Positions 28,441-38,185 are shown, counted from the first letter of the stretch. The stretch: 64,000 nucleotides of DNA from Citrobacter youngae (GCF_003818115.1 NZ_RPOI01000025.1:1-64000); one strand, 5' to 3'. Made by a program: numbers and translations. The notes: generated by a model not told the origin, from the sequence alone.

Positions 28441-29814
28441 TCAGGAACGCTTATACAACGGTAACCAAATTACCAGCCGTAAACCACCCAGCGGGCTGTC
28501 TTCGGCCTTCACCCAGCCACGATGCTGCTGGATTGCGGTTTCAACAATCGCCAGACCCAGACCTGTTCCGCCAGACTCGCGATCGCGCGCCTCATCGGTA
28601 CGATAGAACGGACGGAAAATCTGTTCTCTGTCTTCAGGGCTTACGCCTGGGCCGTCGTCGTCCACGGTGATGGTAATCCCGTCGATATCCACCGCGAAGC
28701 CCACTTCGATCTTCGTGTGTGAATAGCGCAGGGCATTGCGCACAATGTTTTCCAGCGCACTTTCCAGTGCATTTGGGTTACCGTACAGCGGCCACGGACC
28801 CGGCGGGAAATTCACCGTGAGTGATTTACCCATCTGCTCGGCTTCAAAGGCGGCGTTATCCAGCACTTCGCCCCATAGCTGATTAGCCTTTACGGTTTCA
28901 CTGACCAGCGCGTTTTTCTGCTGATTACGTGACATCACCAGCAGGTCGTTGATCATGCTGTCCAGCCGGTGCGCTTCTGTTTCAATGCGCTCCAGCTCTT
29001 TGCTCTCACCGCTACGACGGCGCAGCAGCGCAGTCCCCAATTGCAAACGTGTTAGTGGCGTTCTCAACTCGTGAGAGATGTCCGACAGCAGGCGTTGCTG
29101 CGTGGTCATCATGCGTTCCAGCGCGGTCACCATCTGGTTAAAACTGGCACCTGCCGCCAGAAATTCCTGCGGGCCGGCTTCCAGTTCCGGATGCTGACGC
29201 AGGTTACCCTGTGCCACCTCATCCGCCGCGTTTTTCAACTTACGCGCCGGTTTCGCCAGGCTCCATGCCAGCCAAAGCAGCAGCGGTGAGCTGACGAGCA
29301 TGGTGACGATCAGCAGCAACAGTGGCCGGTCAAACAACAGGTTGATGAAATCAGACTGTGAACTGCTGGCTGGTCGAATGAGATACAGCTGGTAGTTATC
29401 TTCCCCGTCTCTGACGGAGAAAGGCCCGACCATCTCAACGCGACCGTATTTTTTCTTCTGCGGATGGTCAGCGTTATCAGCCTGACCAATAAAGTTACGA
29501 ATGATCTGCATTTCGTTGCGTTCTGCGCCGATCACACGTCCTTCTGTAGTGACAAGCAATAACCGCTGTCCTGGCGGCGCCCACTTGTCGATAGCACGGA
29601 ACAGGCGACGCCACCACATCAGATCGTTGGGTGGGTCGTTCGCCAGCTCAGCTTCAACGTGTTGCTCGATCATCAACCCCTGGCGCTGCTCGCTGTCCAG
29701 TAGCTCGGTCATCTGGCGTGAGTCGAGCTTGGGCAGCATCAGTACCAACATCAACACCAGCGCCAGCGTTAACCAGAAGATGGCAAAGATGCGTGCGGTT
29801 AAGCTTCCTATCAT
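28441..29814 (-). CDS. cpxA: Envelope stress sensor histidine kinase CpxA
   Basis: A 457-residue inner membrane kinase that senses misfolded envelope proteins and phosphorylates CpxR. Two membrane segments (about 8-29 and 164-184) enclose a periplasmic sensor domain that CpxP inhibits. A HAMP linker, the phospho-accepting His248 (SDISHELRTPL) and an ATPase domain follow. Length and His numbering equal E. coli. The gene overlaps cpxR by four bases. Confidence 0.98.
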   Translation of the reverse strand: MIGSLTARIFAIFWLTLALVLMLVLMLPKLDSRQMTELLDSEQRQGLMIEQHVEAELANDPPNDLMWWRRLFRAIDKWAPPGQRLLLVTTEGRVIGAERNEMQIIRNFIGQADNADHPQKKKYGRVEMVGPFSVRDGEDNYQLYLIRPASSSQSDFINLLFDRPLLLLIVTMLVSSPLLLWLAWSLAKPARKLKNAADEVAQGNLRQHPELEAGPQEFLAAGASFNQMVTALERMMTTQQRLLSDISHELRTPLTRLQLGTALLRRRSGESKELERIETEAHRLDSMINDLLVMSRNQQKNALVSETVKANQLWGEVLDNAAFEAEQMGKSLTVNFPPGPWPLYGNPNALESALENIVRNALRYSHTKIEVGFAVDIDGITITVDDDGPGVSPEDREQIFRPFYRTDEARDRESGGTGLGLAIVETAIQQHRGWVKAEDSPLGGLRLVIWLPLYKRS

Positions 29815-30509
29815 GAAGCGGAGACCATCAGGTAGCCGCGACCACGCAGGGTTTTAAACCAGGGGTGCCCGTCTTTCCGCTCTGGCAGCTTACGGCGCAG
29901 GTTCGAGATGTGCATGTCGATCGCGCGGTCAAACGGCGTCAGGCGTTTGCCCAGCACTTCCTGACTCAGGTGTTCACGAGAAACTACCTGGCCGAGATGC
30001 TGTGCCAGTAAATAAAGCAGGGTGAATTCGGTGCCGGTTAACTCCAGGGTTTGCCCATCAAAACTGGCTTCCTGGCGACCCGGATTCAGACTTAACGCAT
30101 CCACTTCCAGCGTCGGCGAGCCATTATCGCTGGTCTGCTGTTGTTCGCTCCAGTGAGAGCGGCGCAGAATAGCGCGGATACGCGCGACCAGTTCGCGGTC
30201 ATTAAACGGTTTGGGTAAATAGTCGTCCGCGCCCAGCTCAAGGCCGAGTACGCGATCCAATTCGCTGCCGCGAGCGGTCAGCATGATTACGGGCGTCTGG
30301 TGTGTCTGGCGAAGCGCTTTCAGTGTATCGATGCCGTTTTTCTTCGGCATCATGACGTCGAGCAAAAGTAAATCGATGCTGTCATCCAGAAGCTCAAGTG
30401 CCTGCTCCCCATCATGGGCAACCAGCACATCGAAACCTTCCATTTCGAGCAACTCCTTTAACAGGGAAGTCAGCTCTCGGTCATCATCAACTAACAGGAT
30501 TTTATTCAT
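29811..30509 (-). CDS. cpxR: Response regulator CpxR
   Basis: A 232-residue OmpR-type response regulator. The receiver domain has the acidic pair near 8-9 and the phosphorylated Asp51. The C-terminal winged helix (about 130-230) binds GTAAA-N5-GTAAA boxes. It is the first gene of cpxRA and is divergent from cpxP, with a clear CpxR box in between through which it controls both directions. Confidence 0.98.
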   Translation of the reverse strand: MNKILLVDDDRELTSLLKELLEMEGFDVLVAHDGEQALELLDDSIDLLLLDVMMPKKNGIDTLKALRQTHQTPVIMLTARGSELDRVLGLELGADDYLPKPFNDRELVARIRAILRRSHWSEQQQTSDNGSPTLEVDALSLNPGRQEASFDGQTLELTGTEFTLLYLLAQHLGQVVSREHLSQEVLGKRLTPFDRAIDMHISNLRRKLPERKDGHPWFKTLRGRGYLMVSAS

Positions 30510-30564
30510 TGTTTACGTACCTCCGAGGCAGAAATTACGTCATCAGGCGTCGCTAATCTATGAC

Positions 30565-30579
30565 TTTACGTTGTTTTAC
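30565..30579. promoter_or_regulatory. CpxR box between cpxR and cpxP
   Basis: TTTAC-GTTGT-TTTAC is an exact CpxR box read on the minus strand (GTAAA-N5-GTAAA). It lies in the 150-base region between the divergent cpxRA and cpxP genes, where it drives strong stress-dependent cpxP expression. Confidence 0.93.
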
Positions 30580-30659
30580 ACCCCCTGACGCATGTTTGCA
30601 GCCCGAATCGTAAACTGTCTCTCGTTGAATCGCGACAGAAAAGATTTTGGGAGCAAGTG

Positions 30660-31160
30660 ATGGGCAAAGTTACCGCTGCCGTCATGGCCTCAACGCTGGC
30701 ACTCAGTACTTTGAGCCATGCAGCTGAAGTCGTCACAGGCGATCACTGGCACCTGGGTGAAGGCTCCTCGCAGCGCAGCGTACAGAGCCACATGTTTGAC
30801 GGTATCAGTTTAACCGAACATCAACGTCAACAGATGCGAGATTTAATGCAGCAGGCAAGACACGAACAGCCTCCTGTTAATGTTAGCGAAATGGAGACAA
30901 TGCATCGTCTTGTCACCGCAGAGAAATTTGATGAAAGCGCTGTGCGCGCTCAGGCAGAAAAAATGGCACAAGAACAGGTTGCCCGCCAGGTTGAAATAGC
31001 CAGGGTCCGCAACCAGATGTATCGCCTGTTAACGCCCGAGCAGCAAGCGGTTTTAAATGAGAAACATGAACAACGAATGGAGCAACTGCGCGACGTAGCG
31101 CACTGGAAACAAAGCTCATCGTTAAATTTATTGAGTAGTAGCAACTCACGTTCCCAGTAG
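30660..31160 (+). CDS. cpxP: Periplasmic Cpx inhibitor and chaperone CpxP
   Basis: A 166-residue periplasmic protein with a signal peptide (about 1-21, ending SHA). It inhibits CpxA and helps deliver misfolded proteins to DegP. Both LTxxQ motifs are present, at residues 51-55 (LTEHQ) and 124-128 (LTPEQ), with helical segments between. A GTG at 30657 overlaps, but the ATG at 30660 gives the E. coli length and has GGGAGC upstream. Its 3' untranslated region contains the CpxQ small RNA. Confidence 0.96.
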   Translation: MGKVTAAVMASTLALSTLSHAAEVVTGDHWHLGEGSSQRSVQSHMFDGISLTEHQRQQMRDLMQQARHEQPPVNVSEMETMHRLVTAEKFDESAVRAQAEKMAQEQVARQVEIARVRNQMYRLLTPEQQAVLNEKHEQRMEQLRDVAHWKQSSSLNLLSSSNSRSQ

Positions 31161-31168
31161 TAACCCTG

Positions 31169-31226
31169 TTTTCCTTGCCATAGACACCATCCCTGTCTTC
31201 CCCCACATGATGTGGGGGTTTTTTTT
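31169..31226 (+). ncRNA. cpxQ: CpxQ small RNA from the cpxP 3' end
   Basis: The 58 bases after the cpxP stop closely match remembered CpxQ: they start TTTTCCTTGCCATAGACACC and end in the terminator CCCCCA-CATGATG-TGGGGG (31200-31218) plus eight T residues. CpxQ is cut from cpxP mRNA by RNase E, binds Hfq and represses inner-membrane-related mRNAs during envelope stress. The region also ends cpxP transcription. Confidence 0.9.
31187..31214. repeat. Left copy of a 28-bp direct repeat (inside cpxQ)
   Basis: This stretch (CCATCCCTGTCTTCC, two bases, CACATGATGTG) is repeated with 26 of 28 matches at 32484-32511. The two copies bracket a lineage-specific 1.3-kb segment. Confidence 0.8.
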
Positions 31227-31352
31227 GCCCAAAATTACAGCGAATTACCAAAGATAAGCAGCCACTTACAGAAGATATTTGGAGCTTATAAACGTTTTTG
31301 TTATGTGTGACTGACTGCATTTATGTAGAGCCGTGTAATCTGATAATAATGC

Positions 31353-31712
31353 TCAGCTTTTTCCTAAATCCAACACAGTACCATCATTGGTAATGATAAA
31401 GGTGTAGTAGTGATTTTTTCCATTTAAGGTGTAGCTTGCACCATACACTAACCCTTTTTCTAAATTTACCGTAAAGCAGGTTCTTGGGTAGGTGAGATGC
31501 TTAAAATCGCCGACTAATAATTTTTTATTTTCTCTACCATTAGTTGACAGAATATAGCGGTTTAACACATCGTTTTTATCAGTGGTAAAGCAAACACGAT
31601 TCCCGTCTACGTAGATCGCCCGTCTTTCGCCGGACTCTGCACCCTCTCTATCTTTCCCAGGGCACCCGGCAAGAAATAAAAGCAAAGGGAGAAAAATGAT
31701 CGATTTCTTCAT
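31353..31712 (-). CDS. Putative lipoprotein, possible type VI secretion immunity protein
   Basis: A 119-residue secreted lipoprotein. The N-terminus has a basic start and hydrophobic core ending in a clear lipobox (LAGC, Cys16); the residues after the lipid cysteine (PGKD) do not begin with Asp, so outer membrane sorting is possible. The rest is rich in aromatic beta-strand segments with two cysteines (VCFTT and RTCFT). It resembles small periplasmic lipoproteins annotated as putative T6SS immunity factors. It starts within the stop of the broken zincin-like gene (ATGA at 31709-31712), which fits an effector-immunity pair. The A+T content is higher than in the surrounding genes, suggesting transfer. 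The immunity role is inferred. Confidence 0.7.
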   Translation of the reverse strand: MKKSIIFLPLLLFLAGCPGKDREGAESGERRAIYVDGNRVCFTTDKNDVLNRYILSTNGRENKKLLVGDFKHLTYPRTCFTVNLEKGLVYGASYTLNGKNHYYTFIITNDGTVLDLGKS

Positions 31713-32271
31713 ATCGGAAAGTCCCCTAGTACCTTTTCATATTTCTGAATTAACTCCAGCACCGGTTCCTCTGGGTCATAATCACGGTAAACATACAGAT
31801 CGCTATGCCCATCAAACCCATAATGCTTTAACAACCAGTAATCGCTGACTAAGGATGCTTGCTGCTCCAGTCCGTAATCAAGTAAGTTTTCTCATTTAGG
31901 CTGTATGTATAATCAGCTGCCCATGAGAACGCTCCGCGTGTTCGCACCCACATTCCATATTGGTGCTGCCAAACATGCATCATTTCATGTAAAAAAAGAT
32001 GCTGGGCATTTGGAGTTGGCTGTTTTGTTGGCATTGAGAAATCATCTTCATATTTTATTTTTCTAAACCACATTTCGCCGTTAGGCGTCATCGCCTGGCC
32101 GGGGTTTTGACTATCAAAAGGAAGATAACTTTCCAGATGAACTCAAACTTGATGGTAAAGAACGCTGAAGCCAAAGAGCGAGTTTGCAAGATTTATCTCG
32201 CCAAGCCTTAGCCTACGCAGACCTCCTTCCTGGATCGGTTTCCAGTCAATAGAATTAGGGTAATACGCCAT
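31709..32271 (-). pseudogene. Broken zincin-like gene related to type VI secretion (vgr-related)
   Basis: Reading from the ATG at 32271, the frame encodes MAYYPNSIDWKPIQEGG and then meets an in-frame TGA at 32143-32145. The same frame continues with an HEMMH zinc-binding motif (31975-31989). A two-base gain (GA doubled, at about 31890-31893) then shifts the frame, and the rest, ending YEKVLGDFPI, lies in another frame up to a TGA at 31709. Without these lesions the product would be about 186 residues. The HExxH core and the ending resemble small proteins labelled vgr-related in enterobacteria. The function is inferred to be a secreted peptidase-like effector or accessory protein. Confidence 0.72.
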
Positions 32272-32597
32272 CTTAATCCCTCAAGATATGTTGATTGAGT
32301 GTTTATCGTACACCTAAAGTAAATCAGCATTGGAAGAGTTATAGAGAGGTCTTAAAAATTCAGAATAAAACGTATTCAGGTGACGTATGGGTCATGCTGA
32401 TCCGGCTGTAAGATAGGCCGTAATGTAGATTTTTTATTAGAATAAATTTTTAATTTAAGTGTGTTATGTATTGCTACAACATTCCATCCCTGTCTTCCTT
32501 CACATGATGTGTGGGGGCCCCAAATTTGTCACTCGGTAATTGCCTGACTGTTTTACTTCATCCGTTATACTAGCGGCATATCCTGGCAGGAGTGTTT
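32272..32597. other. Intergenic region before fieF
   Basis: This 326-base stretch is very A+T-rich at first, holds a decayed REP-like fragment near 32395-32420 (TGATCCGGCTG, then TAGGCCGTAA), and contains the second copy of the cpxQ-derived repeat (32484-32511). The fieF promoter is at its right end, with TATACT at 32566-32571. No gene was found in it. Confidence 0.55.
32484..32511. repeat. Right copy of the 28-bp direct repeat
   Basis: CCATCCCTGTCTTCC (32484-32498) and CACATGATGTG (32501-32511) repeat the 3' part of cpxQ with two mismatches. The hairpin here is weakened and lacks the T-run, so it should not terminate transcription. Confidence 0.8.
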
Positions 32598-33500
32598 ATG
32601 AATCAAACCTATGGGCGGCTGGTTAGCCGGGCGGCAATCGCGGCTACCGTGATGGCATCGCTGTTACTTTTGATCAAAATTTTTGCGTGGTGGTACACCG
32701 GATCGGTCAGTATTCTGGCTGCACTGGTGGATTCTCTGGTGGACATCGCGGCGTCGTTAACCAACCTGTTGGTGGTGCGCTATTCGCTGCAACCGGCCGA
32801 TGATGAACATACGTTCGGACACGGAAAAGCGGAATCACTGGCGGCGCTGGCGCAAAGCATGTTTATTTCCGGTTCGGCGCTGTTTTTATTCCTGACCGGG
32901 ATTCAGCATCTCATCCAACCGACGCCGATGAAAGATCCTGGCGTTGGGGTGGTGGTCACCATCATTGCGTTAGTGTGTACAATCATTCTGGTCACGTTTC
33001 AGCGCTGGGTGGTGAAACGTACGCAAAGTCAGGCTGTACGGGCAGATATGCTTCATTATCAGTCTGATGTTATGATGAACGGTGCGATTCTCGTGGCGCT
33101 TGGACTGGCCTGGTACGGTTGGCATCGTGCGGATGCCTTGTTTGCGCTCGGGATTGGCATCTATATTTTATATAGTGCATTACGCATGGGGTATGAGGCA
33201 GTGCAATCCTTGTTGGATCGCGCCTTACCCGATGAGGAACGTCAGGAAATTATTGATATAGTGACGTCATGGCCCGGTGTCAGCGGCGCTCACGATCTTC
33301 GCACGCGGCAGTCAGGGCCGACCCGCTTTATTCAGATTCATTTGGAAATGGAAGATAATCTGCCGCTCGTTCAGGCGCATTTAGTGGCTGAGCAGGTGGA
33401 GCAGGCAATTTTACGGCGTTTCCCGGGATCGGATGTGATTATTCACCAGGATCCCTGTTCAGTCGTACCCAAGGAAGGCAAGATGTTTGAGCTTTCATAA
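32598..33500 (+). CDS. fieF: Ferrous-iron and zinc efflux pump FieF
   Basis: A 300-residue cation diffusion facilitator that exports Fe2+ and Zn2+ in exchange for protons as a homodimer. Six membrane segments are visible, with the site-A metal ligands Asp45, Asp49, His153 and Asp157, followed by a cytoplasmic metal-binding domain ending [18 protein letters not shown] precedes the ATG at 32598; an ATG-like start at 32592 is ignored. The length equals E. coli FieF. Confidence 0.97.
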   Translation: MNQTYGRLVSRAAIAATVMASLLLLIKIFAWWYTGSVSILAALVDSLVDIAASLTNLLVVRYSLQPADDEHTFGHGKAESLAALAQSMFISGSALFLFLTGIQHLIQPTPMKDPGVGVVVTIIALVCTIILVTFQRWVVKRTQSQAVRADMLHYQSDVMMNGAILVALGLAWYGWHRADALFALGIGIYILYSALRMGYEAVQSLLDRALPDEERQEIIDIVTSWPGVSGAHDLRTRQSGPTRFIQIHLEMEDNLPLVQAHLVAEQVEQAILRRFPGSDVIIHQDPCSVVPKEGKMFELS

Positions 33501-33564
33501 TTCGTTGTAAAAAAGTGAGCCGGGCCAGCATTTTGTGTATAAATTACCACCATTTGGCCTGACC

Positions 33565-33597
33565 TGAATCAATTCAGCAGGAAGTGATTGTTATACT
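33565..33597 (+). promoter_or_regulatory. pfkA promoter with Cra-like site
   Basis: TGAATCAATTCA at 33565-33576 is a palindromic match to the Cra (FruR) operator, and TATACT at 33592-33597 is a -10 element. Cra would overlap the -35 region and repress phosphofructokinase during growth on gluconeogenic carbon sources. Confidence 0.75.
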
Positions 33598-33684
33598 ATC
33601 TGCATATTCGTTGGATCGTTTCGATATGCGGAATCGACTTCCGGCAGCAGATTTCATTTTGCATTCCAAAGTTCAGAGGTAGTC

Positions 33685-34647
33685 ATGATTAAGAAAATCG
33701 GTGTGTTGACAAGCGGCGGTGATGCGCCGGGCATGAACGCAGCAATCCGTGGTGTTGTACGTGCAGCGTTAACGGAAGGACTGGAAGTCATGGGGATCCA
33801 TGATGGCTACCTGGGTTTGTATGAAGACCGTATGGTCCAGCTTGACCGCTACAGCGTGTCCGACATGATCAACCGTGGTGGTACTTTCCTCGGTTCTGCT
33901 CGCTTCCCGGAATTCCGCGACGAAAATGTGCGTGCAGTGGCTATCGAAAATCTGAAGAAACGTGGCATCGATGCATTAGTTGTTATTGGTGGTGACGGTT
34001 CTTACATGGGTGCAAAACGCCTGACTGAAATGGGCTTCCCGTGCATCGGCTTGCCGGGCACTATCGACAACGATATTAAAGGTACTGATTACACCATCGG
34101 TTACTTCACCGCATTGGGTACCGTCGTCGAAGCGATTGACCGTCTGCGTGATACTTCTTCTTCTCACCAGCGTATCTCCATCGTTGAAGTGATGGGGCGT
34201 TACTGCGGCGACCTGACCCTGGCTGCAGCAATTGCCGGTGGCTGTGAATTTGTCGTGGTTCCGGAAGTTGAATTTAGCCGTGATGATCTGGTTGCTGAAA
34301 TCAAAGCCGGTATCGCGAAGGGCAAAAAACACGCAATCGTCGCGATCACTGAGCACATGTGTGATGTTGATGAACTGGCACATTACATTGAGAAAGAAAC
34401 GGGCCGTGAAACGCGTTCTACCGTACTGGGTCATATCCAGCGTGGTGGTTCTCCGGTTCCTTACGATCGTATTCTGGCGTCCCGTATGGGCGCATATGCT
34501 ATTGAACTGCTGCTGGCAGGTCATGGCGGTCGCTGTGTCGGTATTCAGAACGAGCAACTGGTTCACCACGACATCATCGACGCTATCGAAAACATGAAGC
34601 GTCCGTTCAAAGGTGACTGGCTGGACTGCGCGAAAAAACTGTACTGA
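33685..34647 (+). CDS. pfkA: 6-phosphofructokinase I
   Basis: A 320-residue allosteric tetrameric enzyme that phosphorylates fructose 6-phosphate with ATP, the committed step of glycolysis. The ATP loop [10 protein letters not shown] (9-18), the GGDGSYMGA motif and the active-site GTIDND with Asp128 (Asp127 without Met) are all present, as is the C-terminal [15 protein letters not shown] region. AGAGGTAG precedes the ATG. The length equals the E. coli protein. Confidence 0.98.
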   Translation: MIKKIGVLTSGGDAPGMNAAIRGVVRAALTEGLEVMGIHDGYLGLYEDRMVQLDRYSVSDMINRGGTFLGSARFPEFRDENVRAVAIENLKKRGIDALVVIGGDGSYMGAKRLTEMGFPCIGLPGTIDNDIKGTDYTIGYFTALGTVVEAIDRLRDTSSSHQRISIVEVMGRYCGDLTLAAAIAGGCEFVVVPEVEFSRDDLVAEIKAGIAKGKKHAIVAITEHMCDVDELAHYIEKETGRETRSTVLGHIQRGGSPVPYDRILASRMGAYAIELLLAGHGGRCVGIQNEQLVHHDIIDAIENMKRPFKGDWLDCAKKLY

Positions 34648-34657
34648 TTGTTTTTGG

Positions 34658-34738
34658 TTGCCCGGTGGCGCTTCGCTTACCGGGCCTACAACGTGTACTC
34701 TTGTAGGCCGGATAAGGCGTAAGCCGTCATCCGGTACA
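34658..34738. repeat. REP pair (BIME) after pfkA
   Basis: Two REP units (34658-34690 and 34702-34737) of opposite orientation lie between pfkA and sbp. Confidence 0.85.
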
Positions 34739-34850
34739 ACCTTCCTCATTTATTCCCCAGAGTTATAGCAAATCTTTTTTTATTCTTTAATGTTTGGATG
34801 CCTTTCTGGCACGCTTTGCTCATCACAACATCACATAAGAGAGCTGGGCG

Positions 34851-35840
34851 ATGAACAAATGGGGCGTAGGGTTAACATTATTGCTGGCATCGACCAGCGT
34901 ACTGGCAAAGGATATTCAGTTACTTAACGTATCGTATGATCCAACGCGTGAACTGTACGAGCAGTACAATAAAGCCTTCAGCGCGCACTGGAAGCAGGAA
35001 ACGGGCGACAACGTCGTGATCCGCCAGTCGCATGGTGGTTCGGGTAAACAGGCGACTTCCGTCATCAACGGCATTGAAGCCGATGTCGTGACGCTGGCAC
35101 TGGCATACGACGTGGATGCCATTGCTGAACGTGGCCGTATCGATAAAAACTGGATTACGCGCCTGCCGGACAACTCCGCGCCTTACACCTCCACCATCGT
35201 GTTCCTGGTCCGCAAAGGCAACCCCAAACAAATTCATGACTGGAACGATTTGATCAAACCGGGCGTGTCAGTGATTACACCAAACCCGAAAAGCTCAGGC
35301 GGCGCACGCTGGAACTATCTGGCGGCATGGGGCTATGCCCTGCACCACAACAACAACGATCAGGCCAAAGCGCAGGACTTCGTCAAAGCACTGTTTAAAA
35401 ACGTTGAAGTGCTGGATTCCGGTGCGCGTGGTTCAACCAATACCTTCGTAGAACGCGGTATCGGTGATGTGCTGATCGCCTGGGAAAACGAAGCGCTGCT
35501 GGCAACGAACGAACTGGGTAAAGATAAATTCGAGATAGTGACGCCGAGTGAATCTATTCTCGCGGAGCCGACCGTTTCCGTCGTCGATAAAGTGGTGGAA
35601 AAGAAAGACACCAAAGCGGTGGCAGAGGCTTATCTGAAGTATCTCTACTCTCCGGAAGGTCAGGAAATTGCAGCGAAAAACTACTATCGTCCACGTGATG
35701 CAGACGTCGCGAAGAAATACGAAAATGCATTTCCGAAGCTGAAGCTGTTCACCATCGACGAAGAGTTTGGCGGCTGGACGAAAGCGCAGAAAGAGCACTT
35801 TTCTAACGGCGGTACGTTCGACCAGATCAGCAAACGCTAA
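34851..35840 (+). CDS. sbp: Periplasmic sulfate-binding protein
   Basis: A 329-residue periplasmic binding protein that delivers sulfate to the CysTWA ABC importer. A signal peptide (about 1-19, ending LA-KDIQ) is followed by the conserved [13 protein letters not shown] and SHGGSGKQ segments and the [14 protein letters not shown] region that contacts sulfate. The gene stands alone with its own terminator. The length equals E. coli Sbp. Confidence 0.97.
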   Translation: MNKWGVGLTLLLASTSVLAKDIQLLNVSYDPTRELYEQYNKAFSAHWKQETGDNVVIRQSHGGSGKQATSVINGIEADVVTLALAYDVDAIAERGRIDKNWITRLPDNSAPYTSTIVFLVRKGNPKQIHDWNDLIKPGVSVITPNPKSSGGARWNYLAAWGYALHHNNNDQAKAQDFVKALFKNVEVLDSGARGSTNTFVERGIGDVLIAWENEALLATNELGKDKFEIVTPSESILAEPTVSVVDKVVEKKDTKAVAEAYLKYLYSPEGQEIAAKNYYRPRDADVAKKYENAFPKLKLFTIDEEFGGWTKAQKEHFSNGGTFDQISKR

Positions 35841-35859
35841 ATAAGTCTGTGATTTACCG

Positions 35860-35889
35860 ACCCGGTGGCTTAACGCGACCGGGTTTTTT
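35860..35889 (+). terminator. Rho-independent terminator of sbp
   Basis: ACCCGGT and ACCGGGT enclose an 11-base loop, followed by six T residues. Confidence 0.88.
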
Positions 35890-35944
35890 ATTTGTCATCG
35901 TTTTGCGTTACTCTTGCGCCTCAATGGGATACAGGGAACGCGTA

Positions 35945-36694
35945 ATGAAAAAAGCAGGTTATCTTTTACTGGCGGTTATGGTGGTTGCCGCCGCTGCGGG
36001 CGTTGGGTACTGGAAATTTAGCGGTAACCCGGACGCGTTACGCCAGATAGTCCTTGAACAATGCCTGCCACATCAATTGCAGCAGCACGATCCCGCGCCG
36101 TGTACTGAAGTTAAACCCGATGCCGGATATGTGGTATTCAAAGACCGAAACGGTCCGCTGCAATATCTGTTGATGCCCACTTACCGTATCAATGGTACGG
36201 AAAGCCCACTGCTGTTGAAATCAGGCACGCCGAACTTTTTCTGGTTGGCCTGGCAGGCGCGCAGCTTTATGAGCCAAAAATACGGCCACGAAATCCCTGA
36301 CAAAGCGGTCTCGCTGACCATTAACTCGCGTAGCGGACGTACGCAAAATCATTTGCATATTCATATCTCCTGTCTGCGAACCGACGTCAGAACGCAACTG
36401 GATGATAATATAGCGGAAATCAGCACTCGCTGGTTGCCATTGCCCGGCGGATTACGCGGGCATGAATATCTGGCGCGCCGCGTCACGGAAAATGAACTGG
36501 CGCAACGCAGCCCGTTTATGATGCTGGCAGAGGAGGTGCCGGATGCTCGCGAGCATATGGGCCGCTACGCCCTGGCAATGGTGCGTCAAAGCGACGAATC
36601 CTTTGTTCTGCTGGCGACCCAGAGCAATCTGCTGGCGCTCAATCTCGCCTCCGCTGAGGAAATTCAGGATCATCAATGTGATATTCTGCGTTAA
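35945..36694 (+). CDS. cdh: CDP-diacylglycerol pyrophosphatase
   Basis: A 249-residue membrane-anchored enzyme that hydrolyses CDP-diacylglycerol to CMP and phosphatidate. It has an N-terminal membrane segment (about 5-24) and the HIT-like histidine motif HLHIHIS used in catalysis. Upstream in-frame starts from 35849 run through the sbp terminator and are rejected; the ATG at 35945 gives the MKKAGYLLL start as in E. coli. Confidence 0.94.
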   Translation: MKKAGYLLLAVMVVAAAAGVGYWKFSGNPDALRQIVLEQCLPHQLQQHDPAPCTEVKPDAGYVVFKDRNGPLQYLLMPTYRINGTESPLLLKSGTPNFFWLAWQARSFMSQKYGHEIPDKAVSLTINSRSGRTQNHLHIHISCLRTDVRTQLDDNIAEISTRWLPLPGGLRGHEYLARRVTENELAQRSPFMMLAEEVPDAREHMGRYALAMVRQSDESFVLLATQSNLLALNLASAEEIQDHQCDILR

Positions 36695-36767
36695 CCCCAC
36701 CTAATCTGGCGTTTACTCCGCATGCCTGTCCCCGTATTCTTGTTGAAAAAAACAACAGGAGACAGGC

Positions 36768-38072
36768 ATGTCGCTCTGGCTTACACACCCTCTGTTTATC
36801 CCCTCTCTGGTGGTCGGCGTCACCATTTTACTTTGGGCAACGTCGCTGTTGCCGGAATTTATCACGGCGCTGCTTTTCTTTTCCGTGGCGATGGTGGCCA
36901 AAATCGCGCCACCGGATGTCATCTTTGGTGGCTTTGCCTCATCGGCGTTCTGGCTGGTTTTCAGTGGTTTTGTGCTGGGTATCGCAATTCGTAAAACGGG
37001 GCTGGCGGACAGGGCTGCGAGGGCGCTGTCATCACGGTTGACCGACTCCTGGCCGTTAATGGTGGCGAGCGTGGTGCTGTTGAGTTACGCGCTGGCGTTC
37101 GTCATGCCGTCCAACATGGGACGTATTGCGCTGCTGATGCCGATTGTGGCGGCGATGGCGAAACGGGCTGGAATTAACGACGGCACGCGCGCCTGGTATG
37201 GTCTGGCGCTGGCCGTTGGGTTTGGGACGTTCCAGCTTTCCGCCACGATCTTACCTGCTAACGTACCAAACCTGGTGATGAGTGGCGCTGCGGAAGGCTC
37301 TTACGGCATCCACTTGAATTATCTTCCCTATTTGCTGCTGCATACGCCGGTTCTGGGTTGGCTTAAAGGCGCGGTTCTCATCGTGCTTATCTGCTGGCTG
37401 TTCCCTGGCAAGCCCCATGCGCCGCGCGATCTCACGCCGTCGGAACCGATGAGCGGAGATGAAAAACGTCTGGCCTGGATGTTAGCGGTGGTGTTGCTTC
37501 TTTGGGTAAGTGAAAGTTGGCACGGCATTGGCCCCGCGTGGACTGGGCTGGCGGCGGCAGTTATCACATTGCTCCCACGGGTTGGCTTTATCAATGGCGA
37601 CGAGTTTTCCAGTGGGGTCAACATTCGTACCTGTATTTATGTGGCGGGTATTCTGGGGCTGGCCATCACCGTGACACAGACCGGTATCGGTAGCGCGGTA
37701 GGCGAGGCGCTGTTACAGGTGATGCCGCTGGATGCGGACAAACCGTTTACCAGCTTCCTTGCATTGACCGGCATTACCACCGCGCTCAATTTCATCATGA
37801 CGGCGAACGGCGTTCCAGCACTGTATACCACACTGGCACAAAGCTTTTCAGATGCGACCGGTTTCCCGCTACTCTCGGTGATTATGATTCAGGTACTGGG
37901 CTATTCCACACCGCTATTGCCGTATCAGGCATCACCGATTGTGGTGGCAATGGCGTTAGGAAAAGTACCGGCAAGAGCTGGAATGCTGCTGTGTATCGCG
38001 CTGGCGGCGGCAACGTATCTGATACTGCTGCCGCTGGATTATCTGTGGTTTAGCGTGTTGGGGAAATTATAG
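36768..38072 (+). CDS. SLC13-type anion permease
   Basis: A 434-residue inner membrane protein with about 12 hydrophobic segments, of the SLC13/DASS-like ion transporter superfamily. The repeated hairpin motifs PSNMGRIALLMP and ANVPNLVMSG in the first half and TANGVPALYT in the second fit the inverted-repeat fold. The substrate is probably a dicarboxylate or other anion, but nothing in the sequence fixes it. ACAGGAGACAGG precedes the ATG. It lies between cdh and tpiA, which are adjacent in E. coli, so it is an accessory gene. Confidence 0.8.
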   Translation: MSLWLTHPLFIPSLVVGVTILLWATSLLPEFITALLFFSVAMVAKIAPPDVIFGGFASSAFWLVFSGFVLGIAIRKTGLADRAARALSSRLTDSWPLMVASVVLLSYALAFVMPSNMGRIALLMPIVAAMAKRAGINDGTRAWYGLALAVGFGTFQLSATILPANVPNLVMSGAAEGSYGIHLNYLPYLLLHTPVLGWLKGAVLIVLICWLFPGKPHAPRDLTPSEPMSGDEKRLAWMLAVVLLLWVSESWHGIGPAWTGLAAAVITLLPRVGFINGDEFSSGVNIRTCIYVAGILGLAITVTQTGIGSAVGEALLQVMPLDADKPFTSFLALTGITTALNFIMTANGVPALYTTLAQSFSDATGFPLLSVIMIQVLGYSTPLLPYQASPIVVAMALGKVPARAGMLLCIALAAATYLILLPLDYLWFSVLGKL

Positions 38073-38185
38073 TTGCATCAGAATGTTAATTTTTTGTTTT
38101 GTGAGTGGGTGAATTGTATTATGCGCACCGATATTGGTTAATACCTGAGCGCATAATTGCGTGCTGGAAACTCAAGGATTGATTC

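Noticed and set aside
32484-32520. Second CpxQ-type small RNA or terminator
   Set aside because: The repeat lacks the T-run, its stem is interrupted and no promoter is near, so it is treated as a decayed duplicate.
33976-34749. Minus-strand open frame opposite pfkA
   Set aside because: It lies within a highly conserved gene and starts in REP sequence.
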